The position numbers were made by a program, and so were the translations under genes. DNA of 64,000 bases from Deltaproteobacteria bacterium (GTDB lineage Bacteria; Myxococcota_A; UBA796; SXON01): assembly GCA_947490345.1 (NCBI GenBank), contig CANLGL010000010.1, positions 49,835-113,834 on the forward strand, read 5' to 3'. Below the pieces are notes generated by a model that saw nothing but the letters and a program-made list of their open reading frames with translations, did no database searches and had not been told where the DNA came from. Positions 25,074-33,768 of this stretch are shown in pieces (the first letter of the stretch is position 1; every line of letters begins with the position of its first letter).

Positions 25074-25952
25074 ATGCTGCTTTCGCTGCTCCTCGCGTGC
25101 GCGACCCTCGCCCTCGACGCACCGACGCCAGTCGACGGTGCCGCCGCGCCCGTCCCACCCCTGGCTCAGCCGGTGTGGACCGCCGACCAGACCGCGACCG
25201 CGATCGAGAGCGCCCTCGCCAGCGGCGTCCCGCTGCCCAGCCCCGCGCTCGACCTGTGGTTCGACCTGCTGAGCCACGGCACCGAGGACTGCCCCGGCGG
25301 CGCCTACCAGGAGGGCGTGCTCACCGCGCTCGCCGGCGGGGGCTGCACCGCGCCGACCGGGTATCGGTTCAGCGGCGCTGGCCTCGGTGCACGCGGCTGG
25401 AGCGACAGCGACAGCGACGGGGTGGACGACACCTGGACCGAGGAGCTCAAAGCCGACGGCCAGATCCGCGATCCGGAGGGCGCAGCCTTCTTCTTCGGCG
25501 GAGCGATGAGCTTGACGCTCTCGGGCACCCGCGAGGCCGGAGGCCCGTTCATCGGCGAGGTGCTCGGGACCTACCGGTACGAGCATGCCGAGAACACCTG
25601 GCTTCGCGCGGGGACGAGCACGGCAACGTACGTCAGCGGGAGCATCGCCGGCGACGGGAGCTTCAGGTTCCAAGGCGACGGCGGCTTCGCAGTTGGCCAG
25701 GCCGCGTTGGTGATGGTCGATTTGCAGCTCGGGGGCGTCTGCGGCGACAACCCAACTGGCGGCCTCGGCATCCGCGATCCGGACGGCCGCTGGGTCGACC
25801 TGACCTACGACGACGCCACGTGCGATGGCTGCGGGAAGGTAGTGTTTGACGGACGCATCGAGCTCGGCTCGGCGTGCACCGAGGTGCGGGAGCCCTTCGT
25901 GACCGCGATGGCTCACCTGGCGGCCCGCGCTGGCATCGGGGCGGGGCCGTGA
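25074..25952 (+). CDS. Lipoprotein upstream of the CxxCH/DUF1501 pair
   Basis: From ATG 25074 the 292-residue product has the signal MLLSLLLAC (Cys9). Its body is beta-rich with paired cysteines (DCPGGAY, GGGCTAP, GGVCGDN, ATCDGCGKV, GSACTEV), probably disulfide-bonded. A D-S-D-S-D-G-V-D-D stretch near residue 105 looks like a calcium loop. It is the first gene of a three-gene operon whose next gene begins at an overlapping GTGA. No family was recognised, but the operon setting ties it to the exported DUF1501 system. Confidence 0.75.
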   Translation: MLLSLLLACATLALDAPTPVDGAAAPVPPLAQPVWTADQTATAIESALASGVPLPSPALDLWFDLLSHGTEDCPGGAYQEGVLTALAGGGCTAPTGYRFSGAGLGARGWSDSDSDGVDDTWTEELKADGQIRDPEGAAFFFGGAMSLTLSGTREAGGPFIGEVLGTYRYEHAENTWLRAGTSTATYVSGSIAGDGSFRFQGDGGFAVGQAALVMVDLQLGGVCGDNPTGGLGIRDPDGRWVDLTYDDATCDGCGKVVFDGRIELGSACTEVREPFVTAMAHLAARAGIGAGP

Positions 25953-27526
25953 TCGCGCTTTGGTGGGGGCTGGCCTGTACGACCGCGACCGAACCCAACA
26001 CGCCGCCCGATGCCCTGGCCGACCTGACCCCGCTGCCCGCGCCACGCCTGCTGCGTCGCATCTCGTTGGACTTGCGTGGCGTGCTCCCGACCATCGCGGA
26101 GCTTGATGCCGTTGAGGCCGACCCCAGCACACTTCCAGAGCTCGTGGGCAGCTTCTTCGCGGCGCCGACCTTCGAGGATCGTTTCGTCTCGCTCTTGTCG
26201 GAGCGCTGGCACACCGTGCTGGACACCTACGAGGTCGGTCCGGGGGACTACGCGCTTCCACCCGGCGAAGGTGATCAGTTCGCACACTCCGTCGGCGAGG
26301 AGCCGCTGCGGTTGATCGCGCATGTGGTCGCAAACGACCGCCCCTGGAGCGAAGTCGTCACCGCAGACTACACGATGGCCAACGAGCTGCTCGCCAGCAT
26401 CTGGCCAATCGACTACCCAACCGACGGGAGTGGTTGGCAAGAGTCGACCTACCGCGATGGGCGACCGGCCGCCGGCGTGCTCTCCACCAACGGCTTCTAC
26501 TGGCGCTACGTCACCAATGTCTCGAACAAGAGCCGGGGTCGCGCGGCGGCGGTGAGCCGGCTGCTGCTCTGTAGCGATATGCTGTCGCGACCGATCGTCT
26601 TTCAACGCGGTCAGGCCCTCGATCCCGAGGAGGCCGTCAGGACAGAAGCGGGCTGTGTCGGATGTCATGCCACCCTTGACCCCCTCGCCGCATCGATGTT
26701 CGGCTTCTGGTGGACGATCCAGTACAACCCGTACGAGATGGAGAGTTACCATCGTGAGCGCGAGCGTTTGGGGCCTGAGCTCTTGGGCACCGAGCCCGGC
26801 TGGTATGGCACCCCCACGGACGGCCTGGTCGACCTGGGGTGGGCCATCAGCCACGATCCACGCTTCACCCGCTGCGCCGCGGAGTCCTTTGCCGAGGAGC
26901 TGTGGCACCGCCCCACCGACATCGATGACTACGGGACAATGGAGACCCTACGTGCGGATTTTGAAGCCGACGGACTTCGGCCACAAGCGCTGCTCCGCGC
27001 CATCGTCGCCACCCCCCAGTACGGCGCTGGCTTCGACGGAGCGGCCCCGGTCGAGCATCTGTTGAGCGCCAACCAGCAGCGCATGGCGCTCGAAGACCTT
27101 GCCGGCCTCAACTGGGTTGACCGCGGCTACACCGTGCTGGAGAACGACGCGCTTGGGCTCCGCGTGCTTGCCGGTGGCGTCGACGGATACAGCGTCACCC
27201 GCGTCCAGGAGCGCCCCGGCCTCACCTGGAGCCTGGTGAACCAGCGCGCCGCCCAGGCGGCCGCCAGCGAGCTGGTCGCCCGAGACCTCGATGCCGCCGC
27301 GCCGGAAGTGCTCGGGGTCAGCGGCGACGCGCGCCCTGGAGACGCGGTGTTCACCGCCCAACTCCAGGCGCTGCACTGGCGGCTGTACGCGACCCGTGCC
27401 CGCGAGGCCTGGCTGACTGAGATCGCCGCGTTGTGGACCGCGATCGAGCCCGACGAAGGACCGGAAGGAGCCTGGGAGGCCGCGATCGAAGCCATGCTCC
27501 GCGACCCGCTCTTCGTGAGCTACTGA
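25949..27526 (+). CDS. Exported DUF1549-like protein with CxxCH motif
   Basis: The 525-residue product starts at GTG 25949 (4 bp overlap), giving a lipoprotein signal (LWWGLAC). The block LLRRISLDLRGVLPTIAEL is characteristic of the DUF1549/PSCyt2-type proteins known from planctomycetes and myxobacteria. Midway lies CVGCHATLDPLA, a CxxCH like a c-type haem site, as in DUF1588/DUF1592 relatives. It is followed by a 1 bp-overlapping DUF1501 gene, the usual partner. The pair is thought to act at the cell surface; the function is unproven. Confidence 0.75.
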   Translation: MIALWWGLACTTATEPNTPPDALADLTPLPAPRLLRRISLDLRGVLPTIAELDAVEADPSTLPELVGSFFAAPTFEDRFVSLLSERWHTVLDTYEVGPGDYALPPGEGDQFAHSVGEEPLRLIAHVVANDRPWSEVVTADYTMANELLASIWPIDYPTDGSGWQESTYRDGRPAAGVLSTNGFYWRYVTNVSNKSRGRAAAVSRLLLCSDMLSRPIVFQRGQALDPEEAVRTEAGCVGCHATLDPLAASMFGFWWTIQYNPYEMESYHRERERLGPELLGTEPGWYGTPTDGLVDLGWAISHDPRFTRCAAESFAEELWHRPTDIDDYGTMETLRADFEADGLRPQALLRAIVATPQYGAGFDGAAPVEHLLSANQQRMALEDLAGLNWVDRGYTVLENDALGLRVLAGGVDGYSVTRVQERPGLTWSLVNQRAAQAAASELVARDLDAAAPEVLGVSGDARPGDAVFTAQLQALHWRLYATRAREAWLTEIAALWTAIEPDEGPEGAWEAAIEAMLRDPLFVSY

Positions 27527-28779
27527 TGGCGGCCCCGGTGACCAATCTGACACGACGGGGGGTGCTCACCCTGGGCGCCGCCGGGCTGCTGCTGCCGCGT
27601 TTCGGACTGGCCGACGCGGTGAACGGCAATCGCCGCCGCTTCTTGTTCATCCATTGTTCGGGCGGGTGGGACACCACGACCTGTTTTCAACCGAACTTCG
27701 GCTCGTCAGTGGTTGAGATGGAGGCCGACGCCACCGAAAGCGAGGTGGGTGGCATCACCTTCGTGGACCACGCCGGCCGGCCCAACGTACGCGCCTATTT
27801 CGAGCGCTACGCGCCGCAGACGTGTGTCATCAATGGCATCGAGGTGCAGAGCATCACCCATGAGCGCTGCCACCGCATCATGATGACCGGCAGCGCCGAG
27901 GGGGAGACGGACGATTGGGGCGCCATCCTCGCCGGGAAGAGCACCGAGCGCCACCTGCTCCCGTACCTGGTGCACAGCGGCACCGCGTTTTCCGCAGCGC
28001 ACTCCCAGGGGGTGGTCCGTGTGGGGAGCGCGGGCCAGCTTTCCCGGTTGCTCGACGGGAAGGTGCTCACCGAAGCGGAGGGGCAGTACCCGTTGCCGTC
28101 GCCGGCGCGGGCGGCGCAGGTCGATGCCTTCGTGCGCGCACGCATGGCGGCGGCCGCACCGAAGAGTCCCATCGCGTCGGCGGCCACGCTGGCGTTGTCG
28201 GACGCCGAATCACTCGCCCTGTACGCCGGGGAGCTCGAGATCACCAACACCGGCGGCGGGTGTTATCAACTGACGAAGAACATCTCGTCGGTGTGGGATG
28301 TGTTCGCCGAGGGCCTCGCGCGCACGGCGCTGGTCAAGTACGCCGGCTGGTGTTCGGAGGGTTGGGACACCCACACCCGGAACGAGCGCCAAGCCCTCCA
28401 CTTCGACGAGCTCTTCCAGGCGCTCGGCCTCGCCCTCGACGATCTCGCCACCCGCCCGGCAATCGGTGGGGGCAGCCTCGCCGATGAGACCGTCATCGTC
28501 GTGCTTTCAGAGATGGGACGTACGCCGCGACTCACGTCGATCGGTGGTCGCGACCATTGGACCTTCACCAGCGCGATGGTCGTCGGCGCGGGCGTACGGG
28601 GCGGCCAGGTCGTCGGCGGCTACGACAGCTCCGGCTTCGGCGCCGGCTGCGATTTCAACTCCGGGGAGGTGTCGGCGTCCGGGCCGGGCATCCTCGCGGC
28701 CAACTTCGGTGCCACCGTGCTGGCGCTGGGCGACGTCGACCCGGGGGAGGTTGCGCCGATTGGGGCGGTGGTGGGGTGA
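27526..28779 (+). CDS. DUF1501 family exported protein
   Basis: The 417-residue product begins with a Tat-like signal (LTRRGVLTLGAAGLLLPRFG). DUF1501 proteins are sulfatase/alkaline-phosphatase-fold relatives. Visible blocks are FLFIHCSGGWDTTTCF at the start, THERCHRIMMTGS, WCSEGWDTHTRNE and the late VIVVLSEMGRTPRLT with GGRDHWTFTSAMVVGAG. These carry the Asp/His residues expected for the metal site. It follows the CxxCH gene with a TGATG overlap, so it is translationally coupled. Its role is unknown. Confidence 0.9.
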   Translation: MAAPVTNLTRRGVLTLGAAGLLLPRFGLADAVNGNRRRFLFIHCSGGWDTTTCFQPNFGSSVVEMEADATESEVGGITFVDHAGRPNVRAYFERYAPQTCVINGIEVQSITHERCHRIMMTGSAEGETDDWGAILAGKSTERHLLPYLVHSGTAFSAAHSQGVVRVGSAGQLSRLLDGKVLTEAEGQYPLPSPARAAQVDAFVRARMAAAAPKSPIASAATLALSDAESLALYAGELEITNTGGGCYQLTKNISSVWDVFAEGLARTALVKYAGWCSEGWDTHTRNERQALHFDELFQALGLALDDLATRPAIGGGSLADETVIVVLSEMGRTPRLTSIGGRDHWTFTSAMVVGAGVRGGQVVGGYDSSGFGAGCDFNSGEVSASGPGILAANFGATVLALGDVDPGEVAPIGAVVG

Positions 28780-29166
28780 GGGTGCGCGGAGTCGGCGGTG
28801 GCGGGGGGACTTGACCCCGACGAGAGCCGGCCGGGATGAACGGGGATGTCGCGCTCGGCGCCCGGGCGGGCAAGCGGGTGCGCCGGATCATCATGCTTGG
28901 TGGCAAGGAGGTGCCGCTCGAGCTGCCGCCTGCGGCGCCGGGGACTCCGATGGCGATGGGAGCGAGCACCTTGCCGGCTCCTATTCCTCGACGCTGGTGG
29001 TGTTTTCGGGCGCCTCCGTCGTTGCGCGGAGACAGACCCGCCCGGGAGACCAGATGGCCGGGTGTGCCGACGCCGGGCAAGCCACGCCTGCAACGCCAGC
29101 AGGTCCCGCCATCCATGCCCGACCGTCGGTGGCCGTGCTACCGTACTCGCCACCCGCGAGGTCTCC
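28780..29166. other. Gene-poor stretch before the beta-helix lipoprotein
   Basis: No convincing gene. A short plus-strand frame from ATG 28836 (MNGDVALGARAGKRVRRIIM) has normal composition for about 40 codons and then turns Arg/Pro-rich, so it may be a gene remnant. The sequence GCTACCGTACTC near 29140 could be a promoter for the following lipoprotein. Confidence 0.35.
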
Positions 29167-30255
29167 CTGGTCACGCTCCTCCTGCTCAGCGGCTGCCCGA
29201 TCGACGGCACCGGCCTCGGCGACACGCCCGACACGTCCGGCGAAACCGGCGCCGACTCCGGCGACGACAACGGCTTCCACTGCGACGTCGCGGAAGACGG
29301 CTCGGCGACCTACGCCCAGATTCAGGATGCGGTGGACGCCTCCACCGACGGCGACACGATCCGGGTGTGCCCGGGCACCTACGGCGCGGTGGAGCTACGC
29401 GGCCGCGCCGTCACGCTCCTGGGCGCCGACCGGGCCACAACCTTCATTCGCGGCACGACCTCGGCGGCTGCCCTCTCGGTGCAGAGCGGCACGGTCAGCG
29501 TGGACGGCTTTACCCTCGCTGGCTCGTCGACCCTGACCGGCGGCGCCTTCGACATGACCGAAGGCGTCGCAACGCTGACGAATATGCGCGTCACGGCCAG
29601 CGGCGGACCGGTCGGCTTCTGGCAGCACGACGGCGACCTGAGCTGCGACCATGTGGACGTCGAGGACAACCTGGGCGACGGGACGAATTCCGTCCTCGCG
29701 ATCGGTCCAGACGCGCGCACAGAGTGGGCGCACAGCTGGTTCCGCGACAACAGCAACGCGAGCTTCCTCATGGGCGTACAAGGCGCGATCTCCCTTCACA
29801 ACAACATCTTCGCCCACAACAGCTTCGTCGCCGCGGGGGTGTCCATCAGCTCCTGGGAGAACGGCGGGCAGGTGACGCGCGCGGACAACAACGTGTTCTA
29901 CGACAATCGTTCGATGTTGGAAGATGGCAATCGCTGGGTGCTCTCGGTCTCCGGCAGCGGCGCGCTCGCCCAGGGCAACATCGTTCAGGGCAGCAACGTC
30001 GAGGCAATGTCCAGCGGGTCGAGCGGCGACGCCAGCTGGAACCTGGTCTTCGACGTCGAAGCAGGCGACGCCCCCAGTGGCACCGGGAACCTGTCGGTGG
30101 ACGCCCGCTTCACCAACCCCGACGCCGACGACTTCACGCTCGACTCGCTCTCCCCCGCGATCGACGCGGGGAACCCCGAGGACGCATACAACGACGCCGA
30201 CGACAGCCGCAACGACATCGGCGCCTGGGGAGGTCCCGGCGGCGCAGGCTGGTAA
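29167..30255 (+). CDS. Lipoprotein with right-handed beta-helix repeats
   Basis: The protein (about 362 residues) has the lipoprotein signal LVTLLLLSGC and a short acidic T-G-D/E linker. A parallel beta-helix fold follows: YAQIQDAVDASTDGDTIRV, CPGTYGAVELRGRAVTLLGA, then NMRVTASGGPVGFWQHDGD, LHNNIFAHNSF, RADNNVFYDNR and LSPAIDAGNPEDAYND at the end. It resembles pectate-lyase-like or choice-of-anchor surface proteins of myxobacteria. The start is unresolved: no ATG or good GTG lies in frame near the signal, so I placed it at CTG 29167. Confidence 0.7.
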   Translation: MVTLLLLSGCPIDGTGLGDTPDTSGETGADSGDDNGFHCDVAEDGSATYAQIQDAVDASTDGDTIRVCPGTYGAVELRGRAVTLLGADRATTFIRGTTSAAALSVQSGTVSVDGFTLAGSSTLTGGAFDMTEGVATLTNMRVTASGGPVGFWQHDGDLSCDHVDVEDNLGDGTNSVLAIGPDARTEWAHSWFRDNSNASFLMGVQGAISLHNNIFAHNSFVAAGVSISSWENGGQVTRADNNVFYDNRSMLEDGNRWVLSVSGSGALAQGNIVQGSNVEAMSSGSSGDASWNLVFDVEAGDAPSGTGNLSVDARFTNPDADDFTLDSLSPAIDAGNPEDAYNDADDSRNDIGAWGGPGGAGW

Positions 30256-30495
30256 TAGCGGCTCCCCCCTCACCCGCACGTGGCGACGCGGCAGTTCGCG
30301 CCCAGGGGACGGGGCGGCGCCTGGCCGCGAGCGCGGCAGGGGGAGAGTGGAGGGCGCTGCGCCCGTAGCGAGCACCCGGCGACCGGGCCTGGGCCGGGCG
30401 GCCGCCGGCCCCGCATCGTCGTGCCCCTTGCCGGCGTTGCCCGCCGGGGTGTACCCTCCAGCGGTGCGCCTCGCTCCAGCCGGGTCATCTCCATA

Positions 30496-33400
30496 GTGTC
30501 GCGAGGTCAGGACACCTGGTCGGGGGACGAACGTCCGCCGAGCCCGCGCCCAGCCGATCGCAGCTTGCCGGGCGTCGAGGGGTACCGGGTGCTCGGGCTC
30601 ATCGGCGAGGGGGGGATGGGCGAGGTGTGGAGCGTCCAGGACACCCGCCTGCACCGGGTGCTCGCCCTCAAGGTGATTCGGCCCGAGTTGGCCCATCAAT
30701 CCGCCGCGGTCGCCCGATTCGTCGCCGAGGCGAGGGCGACGGCAGCGCTGGAGCACGGGGGGGTGGCGCCGGTTCACGAGCTGGGCCAGCTTGACGACGG
30801 TCGGCCGTACTATACGATGAAGCTGCTTCACGGCCGTACGCTGGACGTCGAGGCGACGGCCGCGCGCGGCACACCTGACGCGCTGCCGTTGTTCGTCGAC
30901 CGGATGATCGCGGTCTGCGACTGCCTCGCCTACGCGCATTCTCGCGGGGTTGTACACCGTGACATCAAGCCGGCCAACGTGCTCGTCGGCGACTTCGGCG
31001 AGGTGACGGTCTTGGACTGGGGGCTCGTCAAGGTCGCGGCGGGTGAGGACCCACCCAGCGAGGCGCATGCCGTGGTCCGCGGAGGCGAGTTCGCCACCCG
31101 TGGAGGGACCTGCGTGGGAACCCCGGGCTTCATGTCGCCCGAGCAGCGTCTCGGGCTGGCCGTGGATGCGCGAGCCGACGTGTACGCGCTGGCCTGCACG
31201 CTCGTCGCCCTGCGCACCGGTGAACCGCCCGCCTTCCCGGCCACGCGCTCCGCGCGAGTGGTAGACCTGCCGCCCGCGCTGGCAGACCTGTGCCTGCGCG
31301 CCTTGGCCCGCAACGCCGCGGACCGACCCGCCGATGCGGGGAGCTTCGGGGCGGAGCTGCTGGGGTGGTTGCAAGGTGCCCGCCGTGAGGTGCGTCGCAA
31401 CGAGCAGGCGGTCGCGGCGGAGCGGCTGTGGTCAGGCTTCTCGGCTCCGCAGCAGTCCATGTGTCGGGAGCTGCTGCTGCGGCTACTGGACGACAACGCC
31501 GAGCCGCGCGCCGAAGAGCGCGCCCTGTTCCACGAGTTGGACGAGGGCGCGGGCGCGGTGGTGGAGGCGCTGCTCGGCGCGGGACTGGTGGCAGAGGCGG
31601 GCACACGCCTCCAGATCGCGGACGGTGAACTGCCCGTGATCTGGCCGCGCTTCGCGGCGTGGATCGCCGCCGAGCGCGCCGCCCTCGGGCTCCGCGGCCG
31701 AATCCGGGAGCTCTCGGCGCTGTGGACTCGCGCTGAGCGGGCGTCAGCTGCGCTCCCGGGCGAGGCCCAGCTCGTCGGCATCGAGGCGTGGGTTGCCACC
31801 AGCAACCCGATACTCACCACGCGAGAGCGCGCCTGCATCGAGGCGGGCCGCGCGTCGATCGTCAGGGCGAGGCGGCGGCGCGCGTTCGCCCTAGGCTTGG
31901 GATTCGCGGGAGCCGTAGGTGCAGCGGCAGCCTTCGCCCTGCTCTACCGTCAAGCCGACAGCGCCGAGGGTCGGGCCGTGCACGCGGGCGTAGCGGCCGA
32001 GGCGCGGGCGCTCCTGGCGCGTGGCCGTGAGCTGGCAGCACTGCACCGCCCGCACGAAGCGCTCGCGCTCTTCGCCGCGGCCGCGGAGCTTGGCGACAGC
32101 GCGTCACTGATGGACATCCAGGGCATCGCCTCGGAGGGTGTCTGGTCCAGGGTGATCCCAGCGCACGCCTCGGCGGCTTGGGAAGCCACGTGGTCGCCTT
32201 CGGGGCTGAGTCTCTACTCCGGCGGCGCGGACGGCTACGCCCGCGAGTTCGACACCGCCACGTGAGGCCAGATCGGCGCCTGGGGCCCGCATGGCCTCGA
32301 CGTGCTCCAGGTCGTGCCCTGGCGCGACGGGCTGGTCACGTGGGGGTTCTTCGAGGCCGTCCACGCCTGGTCCTTCGGGGCCGACGCCCCGGTCCACCTC
32401 GACACCGGGTACCGCGCTGGCGCGGGCCTCCGCGTCTTGCCGAGGGGGGAGCAGGTGCTCACCGGCGAGCGCGATGGTGTCCTTCGTCTCTGGAATCTCG
32501 CCGAGGCGAGGCCACTCGCGACCTGGCGCGCTCGCGACGCCGCGCGTCCGATTCGGATGGGGCTCGCGGTCGACGGTTCGCGGGCGCTCGTGTGCACCGT
32601 TTCCGGGGAGGTCGCGCTGCTCCGACTCCCATCGATGGAAGAGATAACCAGCTTTGACACCGGAACACCGTGCGCCGCCGTCGAGTTTCTGGGCGAGCAG
32701 GCGCTCGTGGTGCTCACCAACGGCGCGTGGATGCGACTGGACGCCCAGGGTGAGGTGCTGGAGCGGTCCCAGCTGGCTGGGGTGACGCAAACCCCGATGA
32801 CCACCGTGTCTCCACTCGGCGTCATCGCGGGTCACGACGGGCCCCGGGTCACCGTTTTCGACGCGATCACGCTCGAACCGCGCCTGCAGCTGGAGGGTCA
32901 CAGCGGCGTGGTGGAGCCGTCCAGCTACTCCCCCGACGGCGCCAGGATTGCCACCGCATCGAACGACGAAGCGATCGTCTGGGACGCGGACACCGGCGCG
33001 CTCCTCGCCCGGCTCTCAGGGAGCACCGGACCCATCAAGCGGGCCCGATGGTCGCCAGATGGTGATACCGTCGCGACCGCGTCCTTGGACGGGACCGTTC
33101 GACTTTGGCGGACGCTCTTCGCCGACGGCGACCCGCTGCGAACGCCCGACGGCGACCCTGTCGTTCAGGTCGCGACGGACTCGTCCGGGCTTACCCTCGG
33201 CCTCCGCGATGCCGCGGATCGGTGTCACTTCGCCGAAGGCGAGGCGCGGTGGGTGCTCGACGGCTGCGCGGACGTACTGGCCGTAGCGGGTCGCGTGGCG
33301 GCACACCTTCAACGGAGTCCTGCTCTCGGGCGTCTGGGCACTTCCCCAAGACGGCGACTTCACCCTTGGTGTCGCCTGGGCGACGGCAGAGGTGCCGGTC

Positions 33401-33751
33401 ACCGACGGAACGCTGACCTTCGGAGCGCTGCCCACCCTTCCGATGGCACCGTGGCAAGACGGCGCCATCGCCGGCCTGGCCTCGTCGGGTCAGTGGAGGT
33501 GGGCACGGCCGGCCGACGCAATCACCCGAGTCGCCACGATGGGCCGTCGGACCTGGACGACGAGCCAGGCGATCGCGTACGACGCCACCGGCTTGATCAG
33601 CGGCTTCCCCGAATTCTACTGCGAACGCCTGCCCGACGGACCTTCGGTAGGGTGCCGGTCGGCGGACGACGTCGTGAACCTGGCAGCCGGAGGCGGGGCT
33701 CTGTGGCAGGCCGTGGACGCGGCGGCGCCGTTGCGGCGAATCACGCCGTAG
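30496..33751 (+). pseudogene. Ser/Thr kinase-WD40 fusion, interrupted by a stop and a frameshift
   Basis: The product from GTG 30496 has the kinase loop GEGGMGEVWSV, ALKVIRPEL, HRDIKPANVLVGDFGEVTVL with DWG (not DFG), and GTPGFMSPEQRLG. One transmembrane helix (ALGLGFAGAVGAAAAFALLY) follows, and then a propeller. An in-frame TGA at 32263-32265 stops the first frame, but the same frame continues with WD40-type repeats (GVLRLWNLAEARPLATWRA, ARIATASNDEAIVWDADTG). At about 33297 it shifts to another frame that ends naturally at 33751. Taken together this is one receptor-type kinase with an extracytoplasmic WD40 domain, now probably inactive; the kinase part alone may still be made. Confidence 0.75.
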
Positions 33752-33768
33752 GGTATGCGCCGGCCCCG

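Noticed and set aside
32263..32265. In-frame TGA of the kinase-WD40 gene as a further selenocysteine codon
   Set aside because: The context (DTAT-TGA-GQIGAW) is a propeller strand with no redox motif. The nearest hairpin has a loop of about 20 nt, and the gene has another frameshift downstream, so decay is the simpler reading.
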